Assembly (NCBI RefSeq): GCF_020379485.1
Contig: NW_026015623.1
Location: forward strand, 186,001-250,000
From: Brassica napus
Taxonomy: Eukaryota > Streptophyta > Magnoliopsida > Brassicales > Brassicaceae
Length of the DNA: 64,000 bases
Direction: 5' to 3'
The translations under genes and the position numbers were made by a program. Positions 31,528 through 42,683 of this stretch are shown one piece after another. Under the pieces are notes generated by a model. The model made no database searches. It had not been told where the DNA came from and saw only the letters and a list, made by a program, of their open reading frames with translations. Position 1 is the stretch's first letter. Every line of letters starts with the position of its first letter.

Positions 31528-33968
31528 TCAAGGAGAGGATGATGGTGAGGCTGCAAGCAACGCGGCTGAGAAGTGGTATCAAGAGGACATGCTGGTGATG
31601 TCAGTGCTTCACGCATCCCTTGAGCCAGCAATCTTAGATGCCTACAGCTACTGTGAGTCTGCTAAGGAACTGTGGGACACACTGAAGAAGGTGTATGGGA
31701 ATACATCAAACTTGAGCAGGGTGTTTGAGGTGAAGCAAGCGATTAACAACCTGGTACAAGAGGATATGGAGTTCACTAAACACCTTGGGAGATTCAGATC
31801 ACTATGGTCCGAGATGGAGATGTTAAGGCCAAGCACTACAGATGCAGATGAGCTCAACAAGAGAAGAGAGCAAGACAAGGTCTTTGGCCTACTTCTCACC
31901 CTCAACCCGGCGTATAATGGTCTCATCCAGCACCTGCTTAGAGAAGACACTCTACCTGACCTTGAGGATGTGTGTGCGCGGATTCAGAAGGAGCAAGGCT
32001 CCATTGGGTTGTTTGCCAAGAAAGGAGACCTTTCCCTTGCAAGCCAAGCGACTCAAGAGGAAGGGAATGAAGCTACACAAGCAAATAAGGCTGCTGCGCA
32101 TGGGAAGTATGAGGAGAGGAGGTTCAATGGGAACTGTGATCACTGCAAGAAGCATGGCCACAAGAAGAGTCAATGCTGGATCCTTCACCCACATCTCAAA
32201 CCGGCAAAGTTCATGAAGGACTGTGAGGCAAGGGCTAATGTATCAGATGGAACGAGTGGAGCTGGTCCAAGCAAAGGAAAGGAGATAGATGGGCGTGAAG
32301 GAGGTGATGGGAAGTCTCTTGTAGCCTACACTGGAGCCCCAAGCAACCGTGGGAACTATGATCAAGAGTATCTAAGGAGATCCGACCTGGATGCTCTCAT
32401 CAAGCTCTTTAAAGAGCATGGTAACACATTTGCTTATTCCTTTGGTGCTAGGGCTATAGAGAATGATGAGAATCTAACTAGAACTGATAGGATGCATGAA
32501 AGTGTGATTGAGATGTTAAACCAATCTAGAACGGCTAGTTTTGCTAGGAATGATCATGTATTCAAACCATCTAGTATCCTTGCTCATATTGCTAGTTCAC
32601 ATACCATTAAGCCTTTAGTAGTTGATTTTGGTGCATCTCATCATATGATAAGTGACACTAGTTTAATTAAAGACATTGTACCAATTAATGGTAATGTGAT
32701 GATAGCTAATGGAGATAAGATACCTATTAGAGGAATATGAAGTCTTAAACTGTTTGGTAAGGAGACTAAAGCCTTTTATATGCCTGAATTTACTTCAAAC
32801 TTGTTATCTGTTAAGAAATGTGCTACTGATTTGCAATGCAATGTCATATTCAGTCCTAATGATGTGAAGTTTCAGGATATTAAAAGCAGCAAGATGATTG
32901 GAAAGGGAGTGACTAAAGGAGAATTGTATTTACTCAAAGATCTTGCTCCTGTTTCTAGTTATAGCTGCTCGTTTACTTCTGTTTCTGGTTCTAGTTTAAG
33001 TAAAAATGCATTGTGGCATGCTAGATTAGGCACCCTCATAATAAGGCTTTAAAACTGATGTTGCCAGGTGTTTCCTTTGAGAATAATGAGTGTGAAGCTT
33101 GTATCTTAGGCAAGCATTGTAGAACTGTCTTTACCAAGTCTACTACTGTTTATGAAAAATGTTTTGATCTTATTCATTCTGATGTTTGGACTGCACCTTG
33201 CCTTTCTAGAGACAATCATAAGTACTATGTAACTTTCATTGATGAAAAATCCAAATACACCTGGTTAACTTTAATTCCAACCAAAGATAGGGTACTTGAT
33301 GCATTTAAAAACTTTCAAGCCCATGTGACTAACCATTACAATGCCAAGATAAAAATTTTTAGGTCAGATAATGGAGGAGAGTACACGGGACAAGCATTCA
33401 AGCTACATCTATCTCAACATGGAATACTTCATCAGACAAGCTGTCCCTATACACCACAACAGAATGGTGTGGCTGAAAGGAAGAACAGGCACTTGATGGA
33501 AGTAGCCAGGTCCATGATGTTTCAATCCAATGTGCCTAAGAAGTTTTGGAGTGATGCAGTTGCTACGGCTTGTTATCTCATCAACAGGACAACAACTCTG
33601 ATCCTTCAAGGACAATCACCATTTGAAGTATTGAATCAGTACAAACCTTCACTCGAGCATATGAAGATCTTTGGATGTTTGTGTTTTGTGATGGTGCCTG
33701 GAGAGATAAGAAACAAGCTAGAAGCTAAGAGTTCAAAGGCAATGTTCATTGGATACTGATCAAGTCAGAAAGGATACAAGTGCTATGATCCTAACACAAG
33801 GAGAGTGTTAGTATCTAGAGAAGTAAAGTTTGTTGAAGAAAAAGGATATTATGAAGAGCAGATTCAAGAAGATTTGAAGGATCTTACATCTGATAGAGCT
33901 GAAACCTTGAGGTTGATCCTAGAAGGGCTTGGAATCAACATGAATCAAGGACATCAGGGGGGGAGAAG
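31528..33968 (+). pseudogene. E5 gag (rest), protease, integrase: degenerate
   Basis: Continues the E5 frame after E6. It has the CCHC knuckle, then a protease motif altered from DSG to DFG (Ser codon to TTT, 32637-32639), a TGA stop at 32738-32740, a one-base deletion near 33030 (AGGCACCC where E9 has AGGACACCC), integrase with its D-D-E residues, and a second TGA at 33757-33759 where E9 has Ser. It is otherwise almost identical to E9. The right end 33964-33968 (AGAAG) is the E7 TSD. Confidence 0.93.
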
Positions 33969-34522
33969 TGAAATGTTTTAGAGAATCTGAGTTGTATATG
34001 AGAGAGTAGTATGATTTAGGTTGAGTAGAGAAAGGATTAGTGACTAATGGAGAATCATTATGGAAATGTGTAGAGAGAGATTGATAGGATAGAACTGTCT
34101 AATCTTATTATGAGATGAGGTTACATCATTTATAGAAGAGGCATTAGGGTTTACAAGTTAAGGGAAAACATCACTAGTCATAAGCATGTGTAGTCAAGAC
34201 CAAAGGGAGCGTTTCTTTTGAATGAATGGACGGTAAGGCTCACACGCTTTGCCTTTGCCTTTACAGCCTGTCCACGGCCTGGATGGATAAGGCTCGTCCC
34301 TCCCTTATCCCTAAACGGTCTGATCAGTCTTGAGACCCTCCGTGTGCTGTAGAGGCTTTACTCACCCATCTCCTTCTCCCTTTATGTTTCCTTAGATGTA
34401 CGGCCAAGCCCCTGTCCGTACATAGGCCGTACTGTCCGTACCTAGGCCGTACTGTCCGTACTCTTTCCCATCACTTGCTTAGCTCTACCTTTCCTTCTCA
34501 TAATGGCTTCCTCTTCTCAACA
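33969..34522 (-). repeat. E7 3' LTR
   Basis: 554 bp. Six GTAC-core motifs (GTACGG or CCGTAC) lie in 34398-34461. Confidence 0.95.
34398..34461. promoter_or_regulatory. CCGTAC cluster in the E7 LTR
   Basis: One GTACGG at 34398 and CCGTAC at 34416, 34427, 34436, 34447 and 34456. The last five are spaced alternately 11 and 9 bp. Repeated in the other LTR. Confidence 0.5.
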
Positions 34523-34560
34523 CTCCCCCTCAAGCTTAGCTTTGTGAAAGCCTAAGCTTG
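34523..34560 (-). promoter_or_regulatory. E7 polypurine tract and adjoining hairpin
   Basis: Purine tract at 34523-34536. The inverted repeat CAAGCTTAG / CTAAGCTTG spans 34531-34560. Confidence 0.85.
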
Positions 34561-34589
34561 GATGGCCATGAGATCTTCCTCATTAAAAA

Positions 34590-34631
34590 CCTCACCAAGG
34601 AAAAACCCATTGGGACAAAACCTTGATGAGG
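34590..34631 (-). other. E7 conserved 3' UTR hairpin
   Basis: Arms CCTCATCAAGG / CCTTGGTGAGG, with one extra base in the loop. Confidence 0.7.
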
Positions 34632-34663
34632 GAAAAAGAGTAAAGACCTCACAGCCAAGAGGA

Positions 34664-37600
34664 TCAGCTCCTACTCTTCCCAAGATCAATGAGGCCCAAC
34701 CTGATATGAATGGACTCCATTGTCTTCTGTCTTGCAGCCTTGGTGAACACATCAGCTAACTGATCTTCACTCCTCGTATAACATGGCAAGATGACTCCTA
34801 GAATGATCATTTGCCTCACCTTGTGGCAATCAACTTCAATGTGCTTGGTTCTTTCATGAAACACCGAGTTGGATGCAATGTGAATGGCTGCTTGGTTATC
34901 ACAATGCATTGTCATTGGCGTGGCTTGATCAATCTCCAAATGCTTCAAGATGCCTTTGATCCACACCAACTCGTTGGTAAGCTTCAGCATAGCTCTATAC
35001 TCAGCTTCTGCGCTTGAGCAAGAGACCACCTTCTGCTTCTTACTCTTCCATGTCACCAAGTTGCCTCCAATGAATGTGCAATAGCCTGTGGTTGATCTCC
35101 TGTCTGCTCTATCACCAGCCCAATCTGCATCACAGTATCCAACCACTTCAGTGCTTCCATTGCAGCCCATCCATACTCCTTGATCAGGTGAGCCGTTGAG
35201 ATACATCAAGATCCTCTCCACCATGCGCCAATGATGTTCCTTAGGAACTTGCATGTGTTGACTCACCTGGTTCACAGCAAAACAAATGTCAGGTCTAGTT
35301 ATAGTAAGATAGATCAATTTGCCAACTAGTTTTCTATAGAGTTTAGGATCCTGATAAGGTTTGCTGTCTTCATTCTCCCCCTCTCGTGGGACTTTATAGC
35401 CATCCTCCATAGGCATCCTTGCTGTCTTGCCTCCATAAGCCCCTGCATCTTTCAAAAGATCAAGTGTATACTTCCTTTGGGACATGAACAAACCTTCCTT
35501 GGATCTACATATCTCAATTCCAAGAAAGTATTTCATTTCTCCCAAATCTTTAATCTCAAACATGGATTTAAGAAACTCCTTGGTTGCTATGATACCTTCC
35601 TTATCACTTCCTGTGATAATGATATCATCAACATACACAAGAAGTGCAATCATACCTGAGGGAGTAGTAAGAGTGAAAAGGGTGTGATCAAGTTCAGACT
35701 TCTTGAAGCCTCGGCCATTTAGGGTAGTACTTAGCTTGTTGTACCAAGCTCTTGGTGATTGTTTTAACCCATAGATAGCTTTCTTTAGTCTCAACACATT
35801 CCCTCTCTTCACTAAGTGTTCCAAGCCGGGAGGTGGATGCATATACACTTCATCCTCAAGTTCTCCTTGTAGAAAGGCATTCTTCACATCCATTTGCCAT
35901 AAGCCCCATCCAAGGTTCACGGCCAAGCTTAAGACAATTCGGATTGTGTGTAGTTTAGCTACTGGTGCAAAGGTCTCAATGTAATCTTCTCCATATGTTT
36001 GTGTGAAGCCTCTTGCAACCAGTCTTGACTTCTTCCTTTCAACCTTTCCATCAGCCTTATACTTGATTGTGAAGATCCATCTACTTGTCACAGCCTTCTT
36101 CCCTTTGGGTAGCTCACTCTCATACCATGTATCATTCTTGATCATAGCTCCTGCCTCAGCTCCAACTGATTCCTTCCATTCTTTATCCATCATTGCCTCT
36201 TCATAGCTTCTTGGAATGTAGTTCTCATCCAAGTTTACCATAAAAGCACAATGTTCTTCAGGGTATTGAGCAAATGAACATACAGCTTGAGAAGGATGCT
36301 CCACAGCTTGGGCATTGTAGTACACTCTCGTGTTTACCCAAGAGGAAGGATCCTTCCTCAGCCTTGTACTTCTTCTTAGTTGTTGTTGTGGAGGTGTCGG
36401 CTCTCTCAATTCTTCTTGAGTCTCATCACCTGATGACTCTCCCATTGGTACTGATTCGGTCTCCACACCATCTTGTGTTGTTTCTACACCACCTTGATCA
36501 TGTGACGCCAAATCCTCTCCTCTTCTATCACTTGAGCTTTCTTGAGCTCCTGTTTCTTCTCCCCCCTCATGATGAAGGTGGGGTTGTTCTGTGGTTTCCA
36601 TAGATGGTGGAGATGTTCCCGGACAGCTCCCTCCACTATTTTGGTCTTGAGACACCTTAATACCTAGGTTCTCCAAGATAATTCGCAGCACACCAGCCTT
36701 GTCTGATGTAATGTCCTTCAAGTCTTCCTGATTCTTCTCATCATAGTATCCTCGTGATTCAATGAACTTCACATCTCTAGAAGTCAAAACCCTCCTTGTA
36801 ACCGGATCATAACATCTATACCCCTTTTGAGTTGTTGAATAACCAATAAACATGGCTTTGGTGCTTCTAGCTTCAAGCTTGTTGCGCAGCTCTCCCGGAA
36901 TCAGCACATAACACAAGCATCCGAAGACTCTCAAGTAGTCAAGGACTGGCTTGTGTTTGTTTAGAACTTCAAATGGAGCATGATCTCCTAACACCTTAGT
37001 TGGAGTTCTGTTGATCAAGTAGCATGCAGTAGAGACAGCATCACTCCAAAACCTTTTGGGAACGTGTGCTTGAAGCATGAGAGCCCTTGCCACCTCCATG
37101 AGATGTCTATTCTTCTCTCAGCCACCCCATTTTGCTGAGGAGTATAGGGACAACTAGTCTGATGGAGTACTCCATGCTGAGCTAGATGTTGTTTGAACGC
37201 CAAGCTTGTGTATTCTCCTCCATTATCTGATCTAAAAATTTTAATCTTGGCATGATAATGGTTAGTCACATAAGCTTGAAAGTTCTTAAATGCATCAAGT
37301 ACCCTATCTTTGGTTTGAATTAAGGTTAACCAGGTGTATTTGGATTTTTCATCAATGAATGTGACAAAGTACTTAAAATTATCCCTAGACATACAAGGAG
37401 CAGTCCATACATCAGAATGAATCAAATCAAAGCAATTCTCATAGACTGTTGTAGATTTAGGAAACACATTCTTACAATGCTTGCTTAGGATACAAGTTTC
37501 ACAATCTTTATTCTCATAAATAACACCTGGTACCATTAAATTCAAAGGTTTAACATGAGGGTGGCCTAGTCTAGCATGCCATAATGCATTCTTATTCAAA

Positions 37601-39189
37601 CTAGAGACAGAATCAGAAGCAAAAGTAAATGAGCAGCAATGATTAGGAACAGAAGTAAGATCTTCAAGTAAGTAAAGTTCTCCTTTAGTAACTCCTTTCC
37701 CAATCACCTTGTTGCTTTTAATATCCTGAAACTTTACATCATTAGGACTGAATATAACATTGCATTGCAAGTCAGTAGCACATCTCTTAACCGACAATAG
37801 ATTAGATGTAAACTCAGGCATGTAGAAGGCCTTAGATTCTTTTTCAAACAACTTAAGTTTTCCTATCCCTTTTATGGGAATTTTATCACCATTAGCAATC
37901 ATTACATTTCCATTTGCAGGCTCAATATCCTTAATTAGTCTAGTGTCACTTATCATATGATGAGATGCACCAGAATCAACTATCAATGCTTTAGGCCTAT
38001 TACTAGCAGTATGAGCTTGATACGGAGTCCTAGCCGGTTTACATTCATTCCTTAAGTTGATGAATGCATTTTCAATCCTAGCATTTCTAGAATCACTTGC
38101 AATACTATCAGTTAGGTTATCAATCAGGGATGCGCCAAAAGAATAACCATAGTTGATACTACTTTTGTTACCATTGTCTTTGAACATCTTGATGAGGGCG
38201 TCTATGTCTGATCTCCGGATGTAGTCATTGTTGCTTGGCCCTCCTGTGTAAGCCACAAGTGACTTCCCATCACCCACATCACGCGTATCTCCTTCATTTG
38301 CCCTGCTTGATGAACCAGCACCCGAGGAGCTTTCGGTCATGTGTGCCCTTGCTTCTTTTTCTTTCAAGAACTTAGTCGGCTTCAGGTGAGGATGAAGGAT
38401 CCAGCACTGACTCTTCTTGTGCCCATACTTCTTGCAATGATCACAGTTCCCATTGAACCTCTTGTCCTCATACTTGCCATACCCCGCCTTGTTTGCTTGA
38501 GGGGCTTCATTCTGATCGGCTTGAGCAGCTTGATTGGCCAATGAGAGCCCTCCTTTGCCTCCAAACAATCCAATGGAGCCTTGCTCTTTCTGAATCTGTG
38601 AGCATACATCCTCAAGATCAGGGAGCTTATCAGACCTCAACATATGCTGAATGAGACCGGAGTAGGCAGGACTCAGCGTGAGTAGTAACCCAAACACCTT
38701 GTCTTGCTCGCGCCTCTCATTCAACTGATCTGGATCAGTTGTGCTTGGCCTCAACATCTCTAGCTCGGACCACAAAGCCCTGAACCTCCCCAAATGTTTG
38801 GTGAACTCCATGTCTTCTTGCACTAGGTTGTTGATGGCTTGCTTCACCTCAAAGACCCGGCTCAGGTTTGAAGTGTTCCCATACACTTTCTTCAAAGTGT
38901 CCCACAGCTCCTTGGCTGACTCACAGTAGCTGTATGCCTCCAGTATCGCCGGCTCCAACGACCCATGAAGAACAGACATCACCACCATGTCTTCTTGCTG
39001 CCACTTCTCTACAGCTTCACTTGAGACCTCTCCTTGGTCTTCTACTTGAGTAATGAGCTTTGGAGCTTCACCGGTTGTGACATGACTCCACAAGCCCTTA
39101 CTTCCAACGATGGTCTTCACTAACCGAGACCAAACCAGGTAGTTGTTCCCCTTAAAGGTAATCGCCACCTTCATCTTCATGTTCTCCAT
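34664..39189 (-). pseudogene. E7 gag-pol with a frameshift in integrase
   Basis: Gag probably starts at 39189 (MENMKMKVAITFKGNN), aligning with E6; an in-frame Met lies upstream at 39240. The first frame contains gag with a CCHC knuckle (CDHCKKYGHKKSQC), protease IVDSGASHHM and integrase up to the catalytic Glu region. Near 37114 one base is missing (TTCTTCTCTC where the others have TTCTTCCTCTC). The second frame then gives the rest of integrase, RT (YVDD) and RNase H to 34664. Apart from that deletion no motif is lost. With identical LTRs, the shift arose during or after insertion, is a sequencing error, or the copy was mobilised in trans. Confidence 0.92.
36294..36340 (-). other. Invariant 47-nt block, E7 copy
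   Basis: Same block with CAA at the variable codon. The codons just before it (coding for SS) already differ from E6. Confidence 0.75.
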
Positions 39190-39402
39190 CTTTACACAGC
39201 TTGACTTTAAAAGCTTGAGATAGATGAGACCTTGATCCAACGAGTCTTGTAAGAACTGATCTGAACTTGTCTAGAACCCACACACACACAAAGATGAACA
39301 CCTTTGAGCTTTGATCTTCCACGGATGACTTCAAAGCTTCAAACTTGTTTCTCAACGTTTCAAACTAGAACTCAGATCCTTTGCAACCTGGCTCTGATAC
39401 CA
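39190..39402 (-). other. E7 5' leader with primer binding site
   Basis: Primer binding site at 39385-39402. The rest of the leader shows nothing further. Confidence 0.88.
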
Positions 39403-39956
39403 TGAAATGTTTTAGAGAATCTGAGTTGTATATGAGAGAGTAGTATGATTTAGGTTGAGTAGAGAAAGGATTAGTGACTAATGGAGAATCATTATGGAAA
39501 TGTGTAGAGAGAGATTGATAGGATAGAACTGTCTAATCTTATTATGAGATGAGGTTACATCATTTATAGAAGAGGCATTAGGGTTTACAAGTTAAGGGAA
39601 AACATCACTAGTCATAAGCATGTGTAGTCAAGACCAAAGGGAGCGTTTCTTTTGAATGAATGGACGGTAAGGCTCACACGCTTTGCCTTTGCCTTTACAG
39701 CCTGTCCACGGCCTGGATGGATAAGGCTCGTCCCTCCCTTATCCCTAAACGGTCTGATCAGTCTTGAGACCCTCCGTGTGCTGTAGAGGCTTTACTCACC
39801 CATCTCCTTCTCCCTTTATGTTTCCTTAGATGTACGGCCAAGCCCCTGTCCGTACATAGGCCGTACTGTCCGTACCTAGGCCGTACTGTCCGTACTCTTT
39901 CCCATCACTTGCTTAGCTCTACCTTTCCTTCTCATAATGGCTTCCTCTTCTCAACA
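39403..39956 (-). repeat. E7 5' LTR
   Basis: 554 bp with a TATAAAT box on the minus strand at 39562-39568. Confidence 0.94.
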
Positions 39957-41942
39957 AGAAGCACAACTCCAGCACCGGATCATCAGACTTCCAACCTTGA
40001 GCATGAAGGGGGGAATGAAACAAGAACTCCAAACCTTGAGCGTGAAGAAACAAGTAGAGAAGAGAGTTCTGGCTCTCATGATCAAGCTGTGGAATCAGAT
40101 GATCAACAAGAAGAAGCTAATGATCAGCTAAGGGAAGAGGGAGCTGAAGCAAGTCAGCTAGGAGAAGAAAGATCCGAAATGTTGTCACAAGAAGAAGAAC
40201 AAGAGATGGCACAAGAAGGGCCAATGTTAAGAAGAAGTACAAGGCTGAGAAAGGACCCTTCCAGTTGGGTAAACACGAGAGTGTACTACAATGCCCAAGC
40301 TGTGGAGCATCCTACTCAGGCCGTGTGTTCTTTCAGTCAATATCCAGAAGCACATTGTGCATTTATGGTAAACTTGAATGAGAATCACATTCCAAGAAGC
40401 TATGAAGAGGCAATGGAGGATAAGGAGTGGAAGGAATCAGTAGGAGCTGAGGCAGGAGCTATGATAAAGAATGATACATGGTATGAGAGTGAACTACCAA
40501 AAGGGAAGAAGGCAGTGTCTAGTAGATGGATCTTTACAATCAAGTACAAGGCTGATGGGTCGATTGAGAGGAAGAAAACTAGACTAGTAGCAAGAGGGTT
40601 TACTCAGACATATGGAGAGGATTACATTGAGACATTTGCACCAGTAGCCAAGCTACACACAATTAGAATTGTTTTAAGCTTGGCTGTGAACCTTGGATGG
40701 GGATTGTGGCAAATGGATGTGAAGAATGCATTTCTACAAGGAGAACTTGAGGATGAAGTCTATATGTATCCTCCACCAGGTCTTGAACACCTAGTGAAGA
40801 GAGGGAATGTACTGAGGTTAAAGAAGGCTATCTATGGGCTGAAGCAATCACCAAGAGCATGGTACAACAAGCTGAGCACAACTCTGAATGGCCGAGGCTT
40901 TAGGAAGTCAGAATTGGACCATACTCTCTTTACCCTTACTACACCCTCAGGTATGGTTGCTCTCCTTGTGTATGTGGATGATATCATTATCACAGGAAGT
41001 GATAAAGAAGGTATCAAAGCAACCAAGGAGTTTCTAAAGTCTATGTTTGAAATAAAAGACTTGGGAGAAATGAAATACTTTCTTGGAATTGAGATTTGTA
41101 GATCCAAGGAAGGTTTGTTCATGTCCCAAAGGAAGTATACACTTGATCTTTTGAAAGATGCAGGTGCTTATGGAGGCAAGACAGCAAGGATGCCAATGGA
41201 GGATGGCTACAAAGTACCAAGAGAGGGGGAGATTGAAGACAGCAAGCCATTTCATGATCCTAAACTCTATAGAAAACTTGTTGGAAAATTGATTTATCTA
41301 ACCATCACAAGACCTGATATATGCTTTGCTGTGAATCAGGTGAGTCAACACATGCAGCTTCCCAAGGAACATCATTGGCGTATGGTGGAGAGGCTGCTGA
41401 TGTATCTAAATGGCTCGCCGGATCAAGGTGTATGGATGGGGTGCAATGGAAGCACAGAAGTGGTGGGCTATTGTGATGCTGATTGGGCAGGTGATAGAGC
41501 TGACAGAAGATCAACAACCGGCTATTGCACATTCATTGGAGGCAACTTGGTGACTTGGAAGAGTAAGAAACAGAAGGTGGTGTCATGCTCTAGTGCAGAA
41601 GCTGAATATAGAGCCATGCTGAAGCTTACAAACGAGCTAGTTTGGATCAAGGGCATCTTGAAGCATTTGGAGATAGCACAAGACACTCCAATGACAATGC
41701 ATTGTGACAACCAGGCCGCCATTCACATAGCCTCCAACTCGGTGTTCCATGAGAGAACAAAGCACATTGAGGTTGATTGCCACAAGGTGAGGCAGATGAT
41801 TGTCCTAGGAGTCATCTTGCCATGTTATACTAGGAGTGAAGATCAGTTGGCTGATGTATTCACCAAGGCTGCAAGGCAAAAGACAATGGAGTCCATTCAT
41901 ATCAGATTGGGCCTCATTGATCTTGGGAAGAGAAGCAGCTGA
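39957..41942 (+). pseudogene. E5 pol, C-terminal half: linker, RT and RNase H
   Basis: Resumes the E5 frame after E7 and stays open to TGA at 41940-41942. It holds an acidic, Glu/Gln-rich linker, the RT domain with LWQMDVKNAFLQ and YVDD, and RNase H with CDADWAGD, SSAEAEY and CDNQAA. It is nearly identical to E9 over the shared part. Upstream stops and the two insertions make it non-functional in place. Confidence 0.92.
40266..40312 (+). other. Invariant 47-nt block, E5 copy
   Basis: Plus-strand copy. The ACAC-GAGA-GTGT hairpin is at 40273-40284. Confidence 0.75.
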
Positions 41943-41974
41943 TCCCCTTAGTCATGAGATCTTTACTCTTTTTC

Positions 41975-42015
41975 CCTCATTAAGGTTTTGTCCCAATGGG
42001 TTTTCCTTAGTGAGG
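41975..42015 (+). other. E5 conserved 3' UTR hairpin
   Basis: Arms CCTCATTAAGG / CCTTAGTGAGG: the T-A pair as in E3 combined with the U-G wobble as in E1. Confidence 0.7.
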
Positions 42016-42044
42016 TTTTTAATGAGGAAGATCTCATGGCTGTC

Positions 42045-42082
42045 CAAGCTTAGTCTTTCACAAAGCTAAGCTTGAGGGGGAG
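42045..42082 (+). promoter_or_regulatory. E5 polypurine tract and adjoining hairpin
   Basis: The inverted repeat CAAGCTTAG / CTAAGCTTG (42045-42074) runs into the tract AGCTTGAGGGGGAG (42069-42082). Confidence 0.85.
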
Positions 42083-42683
42083 TGTTGAGATGAAGAGTGT
42101 CAAGTGAAGAATGGAGATGAGGGTTGAGTAGAATGAAGAAGAGGAAGGATAGGAAGGTTTGGGAGCTTTGGTATCAGCCTGTCCATACAAGGCCGTACAT
42201 GGCCGTACATGACAGGACAGGCCGTACAAGATAGGATCGACCAAAGCTCAACCAAACCTCACCATAAGTTATCCGAGTTACTTAAGTAAAGAGGAGAAGT
42301 TACCTTGGCATTTGTGGATGGATCAGACCGTTGGAAAGGATAAGGGAGAGTCTTGGACAGGCTGGCACAGCTGGACACGGAAAAGCAAAAGGTATGAGCC
42401 AGCTAATGAAGGCTCACACGCGCGGCTCACCTCATTGGACGAGTTTGAAATGGCCATTGACTCCACATGTTTACCTTATCCTCTTAGCTACGAAAACCCT
42501 AGTCTCTTCTCTTATAAAGTTGTAAACACTCTCATTAATACAATCAAGCAAGTTATGAGTCTCTCTTAGTCTTTCTAAAACTCTCTCTAGACTCCAAATC
42601 TTATTTCAGACTTTAATCTTTTCTAAACTCATTCTAATCTTCTCTAAACACTCAGATTACTCTTAACATCATTAAAACTATCA
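42083..42683 (+). repeat. E5 3' LTR
   Basis: 601 bp. The first CCGTAC of the cluster has become CCATAC. The TATA box is at 42513-42518. Confidence 0.94.

Larger units (their letters stand above)
33969..39956 (-). mobile_element. E7: nested Ty1/copia element in the E5 integrase-RT linker
   Basis: 5,988 bp. Its 554-bp LTRs look identical throughout. The TSD is AGAAG (33964-33968 and 39957-39961). Primer binding site and polypurine tract are present. It is probably the youngest insertion here, yet its frame has a one-base loss. Confidence 0.95.
24427..42683 (+). mobile_element. E5: Ty1/copia element inserted into the satellite, host of E6 and E7
   Basis: Two 601-bp LTRs (24427-25027 and 42083-42683) with a GTAAG TSD in satellite (24422-24426 and 42684-42688). 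Without E6 and E7 it is about 6.2 kb. The LTRs differ at about four positions. It is the same family as E9. Its frame has several independent breaks, so it is a dead copy. Confidence 0.95.

Noticed and set aside
31478..32740. A 420-aa frame starting MSLAPQCLHIYLNTSQHQ
   Set aside because: Its first residues are read from the E6 LTR; the real frame is E5 gag entering at 31528.
34664..39240. Reading the two overlapping E7 frames as programmed frameshifting
   Set aside because: All the other copies read through this point in one frame, and the difference is a single missing base in integrase, so a mutation or sequencing error is simpler.
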